A DNA stretch of 45,024 bases. Origin: Cyanobium sp. PLM2.Bin73. Lineage in GTDB: Bacteria; Cyanobacteriota; Cyanobacteriia; PCC-6307; Cyanobiaceae. A program made the translations under genes and the position numbers. The stretch covers positions 1 to 45,024 of the forward strand of contig REEV01000055.1 in NCBI GenBank assembly GCA_007694915.1. Reading direction: 5' to 3'. Of this stretch, positions 34,230-42,384 are shown one piece after another (position 1 is the stretch's first letter; each line of letters starts with the position of its first letter). The notes under the pieces were generated by a model, which was not told the DNA's origin, did not search any database, and saw only the letters and a program-made list of their open reading frames with translations.

Positions 34230-34245
34230 TGTGACAAATGTTACA
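34230..34245. promoter_or_regulatory. TGTGACA/TGTTACA inverted repeat abutting the Zur box
   Basis: TGTGACA-AA-TGTTACA (one mismatch) lies directly next to the operator and also contains GTG-N8-TAC, like an NtcA site, and on the minus strand a possible -10 element (TAACAT). A second regulator or simply the promoter core may be here. Confidence 0.35.
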
Positions 34246-34391
34246 GGCGATTGTGATGGTTGGTGGGTTGTGGGCGTGTGCGATTTCGACCACCCCTGGC
34301 AGCGCCTGATTGCGAATGACTCGCAGTTGCGCTGAGCGTTTGGCGCTGAGCTCGCTACAGCGCTGCCGGGGCTGACTGCAAGGGAAATTCG

Positions 34392-34877
34392 TTAGTGATC
34401 GATCAGCCGTTGGTCAGCGCCGAACCACTTCGGCAGGGCCTCGAAGCAGGCGGCGTTTTTCTCGTTTTCCCGGGCCTCGGTTTTCCAGCAGCAGCTGCGG
34501 CCGCCGTCGCGCTCCAGCAGCAGCTCGTTGGCCCAGTGCCACACCAGTTCGGCGCTGGCCTCCATGCCCACATTGGCCATCACGCGCAGATCCAGGGCGC
34601 CCTGCTCGTGGAGCTGCCGCCAGCTGGCCAGCAGGGGGTCGTCGGCACTGGCCAGAAAGGTGTGATCGAACTGCTCCGCCAGCCGCCGCTCGAGGCTCTT
34701 GAGCCCGGAGAAATCCACCACGAAGCCGTTGTCATCGAGGTGGACCGCCCGGAACCAGAAGCGGAAGCTGCGGCTGTAGCCGTGCACGAAGCGGCAGTGG
34801 CCCTGGTGGCGCCACTGGCGATGGCTGCAGGGATAGCCGCTGAAGGTTTTGCTGCAGGTGTGCACCGGGGACGGCAT
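34392..34877 (-). CDS. 6-carboxytetrahydropterin synthase (QueD)-like protein
   Basis: A 161-aa member of the PTPS/QueD family: CSKTFSGYPCSHRQW, GHCRFVHGYSRSFRFWFRA, then VVDFSGLKSLERRLAEQFDH and VGMEASAELVWHWANELL. The usual HGHxY zinc motif reads HGYS, so one of three His ligands is Tyr, while the first His (CSHRQ) and the His of HGY remain. Function could be the 7-deazaguanine pathway or a diverged pterin reaction. The C-terminal tail is Cys/Arg-rich (GRSCCWKTEAREN). Its ATG overlaps, on the opposite strand, the ATG assigned to hisIE. Confidence 0.8.
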   Translation of the reverse strand: MPSPVHTCSKTFSGYPCSHRQWRHQGHCRFVHGYSRSFRFWFRAVHLDDNGFVVDFSGLKSLERRLAEQFDHTFLASADDPLLASWRQLHEQGALDLRVMANVGMEASAELVWHWANELLLERDGGRSCCWKTEARENEKNAACFEALPKWFGADQRLIDH

Positions 34878-35622
34878 GGGGGAAGATCGGAGCAGCGGCA
34901 GCGCCAGGGCCTTGCAGGCATCATTTCAGCCCTCCGATCCGGGACCTGCGGATGGGGCCTTCCCGGATCCGGGCTTCATCGAGGCCCTGCGCTTCAACGC
35001 GGCCGGCCTGATTCCGGCCGTGGCCCAGGACTGGCTGGATGGCGCCGTGCTGATGGTGGCCTGGATGAACCGGGAGGCGATCGAGCACACCTGCGCCAGC
35101 GGTGAGGTGCACTACTGGAGCCGCTCCCGCCAGGAGCTCTGGCACAAGGGGGCCACCAGCGGTCATTTTCAGCTGCTGCGGGGCCTGCGCTACGACTGCG
35201 ACGCCGACGTGCTGCTGCTCACGGTGGAACAGCGCGGCGAGGTGGCCTGCCACACCGGCGCCCGCAGCTGCTTCTACGAGCAGGGCCCCACGCCGACTGC
35301 GGGAGGCGCTGGCGCCGCGCCCCCACCGGCCGACGCCTGCACCGAGCTGATGCGGGTGATCGAGGGCCGCCGCGACCGCCCGGAGCCCGGCAGTTACACC
35401 AACCACCTGCTGGAGGGCGGCGACAACCGCATCCTCAAGAAGATCGGCGAGGAGAGTGCCGAATTCGTGATGGCCTGCAAGGACGGAGAGGCCACCGCCA
35501 TCGCCGGCGAGGCCGCCGATCTGGTCTTTCACCTGCAGGTGGCCCTGGCCCACCACGGCGTCAGCTGGCGGGAGGTGCAACAGGTGCTGGCCCGGCGCCG
35601 GGGGGCACCGCGGCGGGGCTGA
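34876..35622 (+). CDS. hisI: Bifunctional histidine biosynthesis protein HisIE
   Basis: A 248-aa fusion of PR-AMP cyclohydrolase (HisI, about residues 30-145) and PR-ATP pyrophosphohydrolase (HisE, about 155-245). HisI metal motifs: HYWSRSRQELWHKGATSGH, RYDCDAD, and EVACHTGARSCFY with the zinc cysteines. HisE: GGDNRILKKIGEESAEFVMA. Catalyses steps 2 and 3 of histidine synthesis. The ATG at 34876 overlaps the divergent QueD-like start; a TTG at 34912 would avoid that. The product needs Zn2+, which fits the theme but may be chance. Confidence 0.92.
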   Translation: MGEDRSSGSARALQASFQPSDPGPADGAFPDPGFIEALRFNAAGLIPAVAQDWLDGAVLMVAWMNREAIEHTCASGEVHYWSRSRQELWHKGATSGHFQLLRGLRYDCDADVLLLTVEQRGEVACHTGARSCFYEQGPTPTAGGAGAAPPPADACTELMRVIEGRRDRPEPGSYTNHLLEGGDNRILKKIGEESAEFVMACKDGEATAIAGEAADLVFHLQVALAHHGVSWREVQQVLARRRGAPRRG

Positions 35623-35670
35623 CGCCAGGCTTGAGAGCGGGGATCCCGGCCTCCTAGCCTGCGCTGATGC

Positions 35671-35685
35671 TGACAACGGTTCCCA
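35671..35685. promoter_or_regulatory. Zur-box-like operator before znuC-znuB copy 2
   Basis: TGACAAC-G-GTTCCCA, two mismatches from consensus. It sits between hisIE (stop 35622) and the probable znuC start at 35697, and overlaps the first codons of the longer frame from 35667. Confidence 0.7.
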
Positions 35686-35696
35686 CCCCCGCCGGC

Positions 35697-36518
35697 GTGC
35701 CCGTCCCCCTGACCGAGACCGGCTCGGATCCCTGGCCGCAGACCGTGCTCGAAGTGGACGGCCTGACCGTGGGCTGGGGCGCCACCGCCGTGGAACGGCC
35801 GGCCGTGGAGAACGTGAGTTTCCGCCTGGCCGCCGAAACCGACACCGCCCTGGTGGGCCCCAACGGCGCCGGCAAGAGCACCCTGGTGCAGGCGGTGCTG
35901 GGCATCCTGCCCCGTCAGGCCGGCACGGTGCGGGTGCTGGGGGCGCCGCTTTCCCCCAGCGGCCGGCTGCCGGCGGCCGTGCGCGCCCAGGTGGCCTACC
36001 TGCCCCAGCAGCTGACCGTGGACGGGCGCTTTCCGCTCACGGTGGCGGAGGCGGTGGGTCTGGGCTGGGAGCCCAGTGGCCTGCGCTTGCCCTGGGCCGG
36101 GCGCCGGGGCCGCGGCGCCGCGGTGCGGGTGGCCCTGGAGCGCACCGGCTGCGCCGACCTGGCCGATCGTCTGATCAGCGAGCTCTCCACCGGCCAGTGG
36201 AAGCGGGTGCTGCTGGCTTTCTGCCTGGTGCGTCCACGGCAACTGCTGGTGCTCGATGAGGCCCAGGCGGGCCTCGATCCCCAGGCCGCCGACCAGTTCC
36301 TGCGTCTGCTGTTCGACCTGCGCCGCAGCGAGGGCTGGGCCGTGCTGCAGATCTCCCACGACCTGGAGATGGTGCGGCGCACCTGCGACCGCGTGCTCTG
36401 CCTGAATCGCAGCCTGCGCTGCCAGGGCAGTCCGGAGATCGCCCTCAGCCCCGCCCAGCTGGAGCGCCTCTACGGCCGCGGCTACGTGCCTTACCACCAC
36501 CACCACAGCCGCCCGTGA
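35697..36518 (+). CDS. znuC: Zinc ABC transporter ATPase ZnuC (copy 2)
   Basis: A 273-aa ATPase (283 aa if ATG 35667 is used). Walker A GPNGAGKST, Q-loop YLPQQLTV, signature LSTGQWKRVLLA (Gly to Thr in LSGGQ), Walker B LLVLDEAQAGLD, SHDLEMV; His-rich end (YHHHHSRP). Highly similar to copy 1. The GTG at 35697 is favoured because the Zur-like box occupies 35671-35685. The stop overlaps the permease GTG start (GTGA). Confidence 0.87.
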   Translation: MPVPLTETGSDPWPQTVLEVDGLTVGWGATAVERPAVENVSFRLAAETDTALVGPNGAGKSTLVQAVLGILPRQAGTVRVLGAPLSPSGRLPAAVRAQVAYLPQQLTVDGRFPLTVAEAVGLGWEPSGLRLPWAGRRGRGAAVRVALERTGCADLADRLISELSTGQWKRVLLAFCLVRPRQLLVLDEAQAGLDPQAADQFLRLLFDLRRSEGWAVLQISHDLEMVRRTCDRVLCLNRSLRCQGSPEIALSPAQLERLYGRGYVPYHHHHSRP

Positions 36519-37348
36519 GCCTGCCCGCGGCGGAGTGGCTGGAGCTGCTGCGCTTTCCGTTCATGCAGCGGGCCCTGCTGGCGGGCCTGCTGAGCGGTTC
36601 GCTGGGGGGCCTGCTGGGCAGTGTGGCGGTGCTGCGCCAGCTCTCGTTCTTCAGCGATGCCCTCGGCCACTCCGCTCTGCTGGGCATCAGCCTCGGGGTG
36701 CTGCTGGGGGTGGAGCCCACGCTGGTGCTGATTCCCTTCGCCGCCCTGTTCGCCCTGGTGGTGGCCCAGCTGGTGGAGCGCAGCCGGCTGCCCAGCGATG
36801 CCCTGCTCAACATCGTCTATTCCTCGTCGCTGGCGATCGCCGTGGTGGTGCTGCGGCTGCTCTCGGCCCGGGCCGGCAGCCTCGAGCAACTGCTGTTCGG
36901 CGACATCCTGGCGGTGTCCTGGGGGGATCTGGCCCAGCAGGCCCTGCTGCTGGCGGCGGTGCTGCTCTACCTGCTGCTCACCCGCCGCGCCCAGATTCTG
37001 GTGAGCCTCGATCAGGGCCTGGCGGTGAGCCAGGGCGTGGCGGTGGGGCGCCAGCGGCTGCTGTTCGTGGTGGTGCTGGCGGTGGTGGTGGCCCTCTCGA
37101 TCAAGGCCGTGGGGGTGCTTCTGATCAGCGCCTTTGTGGTGATTCCCGCCTGCTCCGCCCGCCTGATCAGCTCCAGCTTCGGGGTCTACGTGCCCCTGGC
37201 CAGCGCCATCGGCGCCGGCTGCGGGGTAACCGGCCTGCTGGCCTCCGCTGCCTTCAACCTCCCGTCCGGCCCCTGTGTGGTGATCGTGCAGCTGGTCAGT
37301 TTTCTGCTGGCGCTGCTGATTCGATCCCGGCGGCTGCAGCCGGGCTGA
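36515..37348 (+). CDS. znuB: Zinc ABC transporter permease ZnuB (copy 2)
   Basis: A 277-aa ABC-3 permease, parallel to copy 1 (GSVAVLRQLSFFSDALGHSA is identical; also SIKAVGVLLISAFVVIPACS). The start is a GTG in a GTGA overlap with znuC. The last 53 bases overlap the convergent metalloprotease gene. Two close znuCB pairs with one znuA suggest shared use of one binding protein, or that a second znuA lies elsewhere. Confidence 0.91.
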   Translation: MSLPAAEWLELLRFPFMQRALLAGLLSGSLGGLLGSVAVLRQLSFFSDALGHSALLGISLGVLLGVEPTLVLIPFAALFALVVAQLVERSRLPSDALLNIVYSSSLAIAVVVLRLLSARAGSLEQLLFGDILAVSWGDLAQQALLLAAVLLYLLLTRRAQILVSLDQGLAVSQGVAVGRQRLLFVVVLAVVVALSIKAVGVLLISAFVVIPACSARLISSSFGVYVPLASAIGAGCGVTGLLASAAFNLPSGPCVVIVQLVSFLLALLIRSRRLQPG

Positions 37349-38147
37349 GCAGCAGAGCGGGCTGCGCCTGCAGCCACTGCAGCGTGGCGCGATCGCGCGG
37401 GCTCAGGTGCCGCACCGGGGTGGCGCCCGGCACGGCGGCCATGGCGTCGGCGGGGTCGTCGCTGTGGCCCCAGAGCCCGAAGGCATGGCCCAGTTCATGC
37501 AGGGCCGTGGCCTCCATGGCCTCGGGCCGCTGCCCGGGGCTGATGCTCACGCTCACGTGCGGCTCCAGCGCCAGCTCGCCCCGCCGCTGCACCACCAGCA
37601 GGGCCAGCTCCGCCCGGCCATGGCTGGCCCGGCCGCCCCGCAGCGGTGGCCGGCGCCGCCACACCAGCACCTGGGCCCGTTCGGGATCGCTCACCACGGT
37701 GAGCGGCAGCAGCTCCTGCCAGCTGGCCACCGCGGCGGCCACCGCCGCGGCCCAGGCCTGGTCCCAGCGGGCGGCCGGACCGTCGCTCGCCCCCGGCTCG
37801 ATCCACAGGCACCAGTGGTCGCGGCGGGGCCAGCCGTAGGGGGTGGGCCGCAGGCGGTGGCGGTAGTCGAAGCCCGCCGGATCGGGGGCGGGGGCTTGGG
37901 CTGCGGAGCCGGTGCCGGTGCCGGCGCCGGTTCCGGCCTGGTGGTCGTCGCTGGGAGGCGTCAGCGGCCGGCGGCGCTCCGCCAGCGGGCAGGCCTGATC
38001 GGCGGCCCGGGCCACGGGGCCTCCGATCCTGGGAAGCAGCCCCGAGAGGCTGAGAGCGGCGGCGACGAGCGCTGCAGCCTGACCCGCTGCAAACCGAGCC
38101 GCTGCCGCTCGACCCGCTGCCCGCCGCCGGTTCAGCCCCGCCGGCAT
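37296..38147 (-). CDS. Matrixin-like zinc metalloprotease, exported
   Basis: A 283-aa protein with the metzincin motif HELGHAFGLWGHSDDP (His-Glu-x-x-His-x-x-Gly-x-x-x-x-His variant), followed by the DAMAAV Met-turn region. A basic, hydrophobic N-terminus (about residues 15-50, ending ARAADQA) indicates export. A Pro/Gly/Thr linker precedes the catalytic part. The ATG overlaps the stop of the DUF2214 gene (TGATG). Substrate unknown; being near zinc transporters may be chance. The 3' end overlaps znuB by 53 bases. Confidence 0.83.
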   Translation of the reverse strand: MPAGLNRRRAAGRAAAARFAAGQAAALVAAALSLSGLLPRIGGPVARAADQACPLAERRRPLTPPSDDHQAGTGAGTGTGSAAQAPAPDPAGFDYRHRLRPTPYGWPRRDHWCLWIEPGASDGPAARWDQAWAAAVAAAVASWQELLPLTVVSDPERAQVLVWRRRPPLRGGRASHGRAELALLVVQRRGELALEPHVSVSISPGQRPEAMEATALHELGHAFGLWGHSDDPADAMAAVPGATPVRHLSPRDRATLQWLQAQPALLLSPAAAAGIESAAPAEN

Positions 38148-38647
38148 CAGGCCGCCAGGGTGCCGGGCAGGCCCACCCCGCGGGCCATCAGGGTGGCCAG
38201 CAGGGGGATGAGGGCAAAGCCCGCCAGCTCGATGTTCAGCACCCAGGCCAGCCGCCCCGCCAGGGCCTCGCTCACCTGGGGCAGCTCCCCCTTGCGCAGC
38301 GGAATCGCCCAGAGGATGTAGGTGATGGTGGGGTAGAGGGAGAGCCCGCCCACCGCCAGGTACACCCCCACCTTCCACCAGAACAGAGGGTTTTCGGTGT
38401 AGAAGGCGCTGCCCTGGCCGAAGTAGAGCACCCGCAGGATGCCGCTGCCCAGCAGCGCCAGGGCCGCCAGGCCGTACACCACGTCCGTGATCACCATCAA
38501 GGTGGCGTCGGCCTTGTTGGGGTTGGGCTGGATCAGGCGGCGCTCCAGCACCAGCGCCCCGAAGCAGACCATGAAGCTGAGGTAGTGCACGTAGGCCACC
38601 CCGGCGCGGCTCAGCAGATCGGGCGGAATGGCCGCAAACCCGGTCAT
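38147..38647 (-). CDS. DUF2214 family membrane protein
   Basis: A 166-aa integral membrane protein with four hydrophobic segments. Hallmarks: YVHYLSFMVCFGALVLER near the N-terminus, VYGLAALALLGSGILRVLYF, and NPLFWWKVGVYLAVGGLSLY. The family is frequent in cyanobacteria; function is unknown. Translationally coupled to the protease gene downstream. Confidence 0.85.
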   Translation of the reverse strand: MTGFAAIPPDLLSRAGVAYVHYLSFMVCFGALVLERRLIQPNPNKADATLMVITDVVYGLAALALLGSGILRVLYFGQGSAFYTENPLFWWKVGVYLAVGGLSLYPTITYILWAIPLRKGELPQVSEALAGRLAWVLNIELAGFALIPLLATLMARGVGLPGTLAA

Positions 38648-38877
38648 GGGGCGTCAGCAACGGGCGCAACCGTAGCGGCAGCAGCGGCTGGGGCGAGAGC
38701 AGGGCGACCACCCCGGGCCGATGTTGATCTCAGCACAACGGTTCATCACCTGTAATCACAAAACCTTTCCGCAGATGTTGTCACTTTCGATTGTGTGTCC
38801 GAACTCGGAAGTTTTTCCAAGGGTTTCTGCCCAGGGGCCAACTGTCCCTACGTTCAATCCAGTGCAGAGAGCAATCC

Positions 38878-39798
38878 ATGGCCAGCGCGTTGAGCAGCTA
38901 TCTCGGTGAGATCGGTCGCCATCAGTTGCTCACCCCCGAGCAGGAGCTCACCCTCGGCCGCAAGGTGCAGGCCATGGCGAGCCTGCAGGAGCGCTGCCGG
39001 GCGGCCGGCGGCGAAGGGCCCGCCTGCGACTTCAGCGATGTGGAACGCCGCACCCTGCGCCAGGGGGAGCGGGCCAAGAACCAGATGATCACCGCCAACC
39101 TGCGGCTGGTGGTGAACCTGGCCAAGCGCTACCAGAACAAAGGTCTCGATCTGCTCGATCTGATCCAGGAAGGCACCCTGGGTCTCACCCGGGCGGTGGA
39201 GAAGTACGACCCCACCCGCGGCCACCGCTTCAGCACCTACGCCTACTGGTGGATCCGCCAGGGCCTCAACCGCGCCCTCTCCACCCAGAGCCGCACGATC
39301 CGCATCCCGGTGAATGTGAACGAGAAGCTCACGCGCCTGCGGGCGGCGAAGGCGCGGCACCTGCAGGCCCACGGGGTGTCGGCTTCCCCCACCCAGCTGG
39401 CCCGCGCCCTCGATCTGCCCATGGCCGATGTGGAGGATCTGCTGGCCTGCGAACTGCGCAGCATCACCGTGAGCCTTCAGGGGGCGGTGAAGTCGAAGGC
39501 GGACCCCTCCGAGCTGGTGGATGTGCTGCCCAGCCCCGAGCCGGCACCGATGGAGCGTGCCGAGCTGGCGGAGCGCAGCGCTGCTGCCTGGACTCTGCTG
39601 GATCGGGCCAGCCTCACCCCCAAGGAGCGCACGGTGGTGATGCTGCGCTTCGGGCTCGACGGCAGCCACGAGTGGCGCACCCTGGCGGAGGTGGCCCGGC
39701 AGCTCGGCTGCAGCCGCGAATACTGTCGCCAGGTGGTGCAGCGGGCGTTGCGCAAGTTGCGGAAAACCGGAATCGACAGCGGCCTGGTGGAGGTGTGA
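38878..39798 (+). CDS. Group 2 RNA polymerase sigma factor (sigma-70 family)
   Basis: A 306-aa sigma factor without region 1.1. Region 1.2 SYLGEIGRHQLLTPEQELTL, region 2 NLRLVVNLAKRYQNKGLDLL and DLIQEGTLGLTRAVEKYDP, with FSTYAYWWIRQGLNRAL, region 3 ITRLRAAKARH-like, and region 4 LTPKERTVVMLRFGLD with helix-turn-helix TLAEVARQLGCSREYCRQVV. Group 2 sigma factors adjust transcription to stress or growth phase in cyanobacteria. The upstream 230-base gap holds no recognisable operator. Confidence 0.94.
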   Translation: MASALSSYLGEIGRHQLLTPEQELTLGRKVQAMASLQERCRAAGGEGPACDFSDVERRTLRQGERAKNQMITANLRLVVNLAKRYQNKGLDLLDLIQEGTLGLTRAVEKYDPTRGHRFSTYAYWWIRQGLNRALSTQSRTIRIPVNVNEKLTRLRAAKARHLQAHGVSASPTQLARALDLPMADVEDLLACELRSITVSLQGAVKSKADPSELVDVLPSPEPAPMERAELAERSAAAWTLLDRASLTPKERTVVMLRFGLDGSHEWRTLAEVARQLGCSREYCRQVVQRALRKLRKTGIDSGLVEV

Positions 39799-39835
39799 GG
39801 GGTTGAGAATGGCTGCGTTGGCTGCCTGAAAGGCC

Positions 39836-40216
39836 GTGACCCAGAGTGTGAACGCCGATCCCGGTAATTCCGATTCCGTGGATGCCGAGGTGCTGGAGAG
39901 CAGCGTTGTAGATGAGGCCCTGCTGCTGCGGCTGCTGCGTCGAGCCGGGCGACTGGTGGCGCGCCCGGCCCTGGAATGCCTGGAGATGCTGCTCGATGCC
40001 GACACCCCCACCCCCGTGAAGATGACGGTGTTGGCCGCCCTCACCTATCTGGTGTTGCCGATTGATCTGATCCCCGACTTCATCCCAGTTCTCGGCTTCA
40101 AGGACGATCTGGTGGCCCTCACCGCCCTTCTGGGCATCTGTGGCCGCCATCGCACCGAGGCGATCCGCGCCCGCGCCCAGCGCCGGCTCGACCGCTGGTT
40201 TCCCCTCGGCCGCTGA
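39836..40216 (+). CDS. YkvA-like DUF1232 protein
   Basis: A 126-aa small membrane-associated protein with the DUF1232 core VLAALTYLVLPIDLIPDFIP and VLGFKDDLVALTALLG. Start is a GTG. Function unknown. It begins a same-strand series (YkvA, next small gene, PhyH) with short gaps. Confidence 0.83.
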   Translation: MTQSVNADPGNSDSVDAEVLESSVVDEALLLRLLRRAGRLVARPALECLEMLLDADTPTPVKMTVLAALTYLVLPIDLIPDFIPVLGFKDDLVALTALLGICGRHRTEAIRARAQRRLDRWFPLGR

Positions 40217-40221
40217 GGGCC

Positions 40222-40560
40222 ATGGCGAGCCTCACCACTGAGCAGCTGGACGACCTTCAGGCCTTCCTGAAGGACTGGCTGCGCCATGCCGGCCGCACCC
40301 AGTCGGATCTGCGCCGGGCCCTGAAGGCCGGCTCGATCCGGATGCCGGTTTTGCTGGAGGTGCTGCAGGCCACCTACGGCCAGCGCGGCCTCGCCGGGGT
40401 CGCCGACCAGCTGTGCGCGATCGAAGATCGCTGGCGGCAGGACGATGCCGATGGGCCCGCCGGCACCCCGCAGCGCCCCGTTGCCCACGAGGATTCTCTC
40501 GGCCAGCTCGATCTGCTGCTGCAGGAGATCCGCGGCGACGCCGAGCTGCCCCAGGCCTGA
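40222..40560 (+). CDS. Conserved small protein, unknown function
   Basis: A 112-aa soluble protein with a helical N-terminal half (LTTEQLDDLQAFLKDWLRHA and QSDLRRALKAGSIRMPVLLE) and an acidic C-terminus. No assigned family comes to mind. Spaced 5 bases after the YkvA-like gene, so co-transcribed. Confidence 0.65.
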   Translation: MASLTTEQLDDLQAFLKDWLRHAGRTQSDLRRALKAGSIRMPVLLEVLQATYGQRGLAGVADQLCAIEDRWRQDDADGPAGTPQRPVAHEDSLGQLDLLLQEIRGDAELPQA

Positions 40561-40575
40561 CCCGATCAGACGCCC

Positions 40576-41517
40576 ATGCTCTCGCTGCTGACCCGCAAGA
40601 AGCGCTTCGGGGATCCCTGGATCGGCCATCCGCGGCTGAATCAGGGCTTGGCCCTGCACCGCCGGCGGATGCAGCTGGCCGAGGGGCTCTGCCGCTGGCG
40701 CCGCTGGCTGGTGGCGCCGCAGGGGGTGGCCCCAGGGGCATTGCCGCTGCCCGCCGCCGCCCTGGCGGCCCTGGCCCGCGATGGCTGTGTGCAGATCCCC
40801 GACTTCCTCCCAGCCGCCAGCTTCGCGGCCCTGCGCGAGGAGGTGGAGGAGGCGGTGGCCACCGCTGCCCGCTTGCGGCCACCCGGCGGCAACCGGCGGA
40901 CGGGCTACCAGCGCAAGCGGCCCTTTCCCGGCGGCTTCGACCGCTTCGATGGCGGCACCCTCAACCGCTTTCTGGCGATCCGGCCCGCCTCCATGCCGGA
41001 GGCTGCGCGGGTCTGCGCCGATCCCCGGCTCACGGCCTGTTCGCGCGCCGTGATCGGTCTGCCGCACCGCCCGGCCAACATGGAGGTGTACCTCACCGTG
41101 CACGGCGAGGAGGCGCGCACCCCCGACCTGCAGAAGGTGCTGCACCGCGACACGTTCTTCCGCGCCCTGAAGTTCTGGTTGTTCCTGCGGCCCGTGGAGC
41201 CTGAGGACGGCCCTTTCGAGTACGTGCCCGGCAGCCACAGGCTCGATCGCCGGCGCCTGCAGTGGGAGCAGGCCACGGCCAATGCGGCGATCGCCACCCG
41301 GGCGATGCCCAACCTGGGGGGCTCCTTCCGCATCCAGGAGGCAGAGCTCGGTGCTCTGGGGCTGCCCCGGCCGGTGTCCTTCAGCTGCTCCGCGAACACC
41401 CTGGTGCTGGCCGATGTGCTGGGCTTCCACCGGCGCGGAGACGCTCTCCCCGGCCGGCAGCGGCTGGCCCTCTACGGCTGGCTGCGTCCCTATCCCTTTT
41501 CGCCCCTGCCCTGCTGA
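40576..41517 (+). CDS. Phytanoyl-CoA dioxygenase (PhyH) family protein
   Basis: A 313-aa Fe(II)/2-oxoglutarate oxygenase-type protein. The iron facial triad is visible as HRD (KVLHRDTFF) plus the distal His in LGFHRRGD; the 2-oxoglutarate Arg would follow (FHRR). Region YVPGSHRL is typical. Substrate unknown. It follows the small conserved gene by 15 bases. Confidence 0.82.
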   Translation: MLSLLTRKKRFGDPWIGHPRLNQGLALHRRRMQLAEGLCRWRRWLVAPQGVAPGALPLPAAALAALARDGCVQIPDFLPAASFAALREEVEEAVATAARLRPPGGNRRTGYQRKRPFPGGFDRFDGGTLNRFLAIRPASMPEAARVCADPRLTACSRAVIGLPHRPANMEVYLTVHGEEARTPDLQKVLHRDTFFRALKFWLFLRPVEPEDGPFEYVPGSHRLDRRRLQWEQATANAAIATRAMPNLGGSFRIQEAELGALGLPRPVSFSCSANTLVLADVLGFHRRGDALPGRQRLALYGWLRPYPFSPLPC

Positions 41518-41584
41518 TCCACGGATTCGCGTCCCCGCCGGCATGGGCAGGCAGAGTGGGGCCACGCCTGAACGCGAGCCTCTG

Positions 41585-41872
41585 ATGGCCAGTCCCGCCG
41601 CCCTGCCCCGCCGCCCAAACGTCTCAGGTCCAGCCCGGCGGTTGGCCATTGCCGCGTGCGTTGTCGCCCTCACCGGGTTCGGCCTGCCCCCGGCCCAGGC
41701 CCAGCGGCAGCTCTGGATGCGCGGGCCCGGCAGCGAGGTGACGCCCAGCACCGAAGTGGTGCCCACCAGCTGCGTCACGGCCCCCGATGGCACCGTCACC
41801 TGCGACACCGAACTGCGCAATCCCCCGGGTCGCACCCCCGCCCGGCCCAGCCTTGAGCTGTTCGGCAACTGA
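41585..41872 (+). CDS. Small exported protein with two cysteines
   Basis: A 95-aa protein with a signal peptide (RRLAIAACVVALTGFGLPPA, cleavage after AQA) and a short mature part, PTSCVTAPDGTVTCDTEL, whose two Cys could form a disulfide. No known family. Followed after 14 bases by the PsiE-like gene. Confidence 0.6.
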   Translation: MASPAALPRRPNVSGPARRLAIAACVVALTGFGLPPAQAQRQLWMRGPGSEVTPSTEVVPTSCVTAPDGTVTCDTELRNPPGRTPARPSLELFGN

Positions 41873-41886
41873 GCGGGGCTGAGCCG

Positions 41887-42384
41887 ATGCGCCCCCAGCG
41901 GCTGTGGCGTGTGCTCGATGACGCCAATTACCTCCATGTGATCGACCGCAGCGAGCAGCAGCTGGCCAAGCTGCTCGGGCTGGTGCTGGTGGTGGTGATG
42001 GCGGCCGCCACCGTGCAGCTGGTGGTGGAGGTGGCCCTGGCGTTCACGGCGGAGGGCACCCCCTGGCTGGAGGCCAAGCTCACCAAGGTGCTCGGGGATC
42101 TGCTCAACCTGCTGATCGCCCTTGAGGTGCTGCAGAACATCACCTCCTACCTGCGCCGCCACGTGGTGCAGATCGAGCTGGTGCTGCTCACGGCCATGAC
42201 CGCCGTGGCCCGGAAGGTGATCGTGCTGCCGCCCGGAGCCGAGGGGAAGCCCGCCCTGCTGGCCGGCCTGGGGGTGGCGGTGCTGGCCCTGGCCGGTGCC
42301 TACTGGCTGGTGCGCTCGCTCACCCTGAAGAAGCCTCCCGCCAGAACAGGGCCAGCCATACGCATCCGGGCTCCCCATCGGTAG
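41887..42384 (+). CDS. PsiE-like (phosphate-starvation-inducible) membrane protein
   Basis: A 165-aa protein with four membrane segments and the PsiE core LNLLIALEVLQNITSYLRRH and LLTAMTAVARKVIVL. Function poorly known. Its 3' end overlaps the convergent Nif11-cupin gene by about 65 bases. Confidence 0.8.
   Translation: MRPQRLWRVLDDANYLHVIDRSEQQLAKLLGLVLVVVMAAATVQLVVEVALAFTAEGTPWLEAKLTKVLGDLLNLLIALEVLQNITSYLRRHVVQIELVLLTAMTAVARKVIVLPPGAEGKPALLAGLGVAVLALAGAYWLVRSLTLKKPPARTGPAIRIRAPHR

Noticed and set aside
38731-38750. Possible Zur box upstream of the sigma factor (CACAACGGTTCATC)
   Set aside because: Six mismatches to the 7-1-7 consensus and no zinc-related gene follows.
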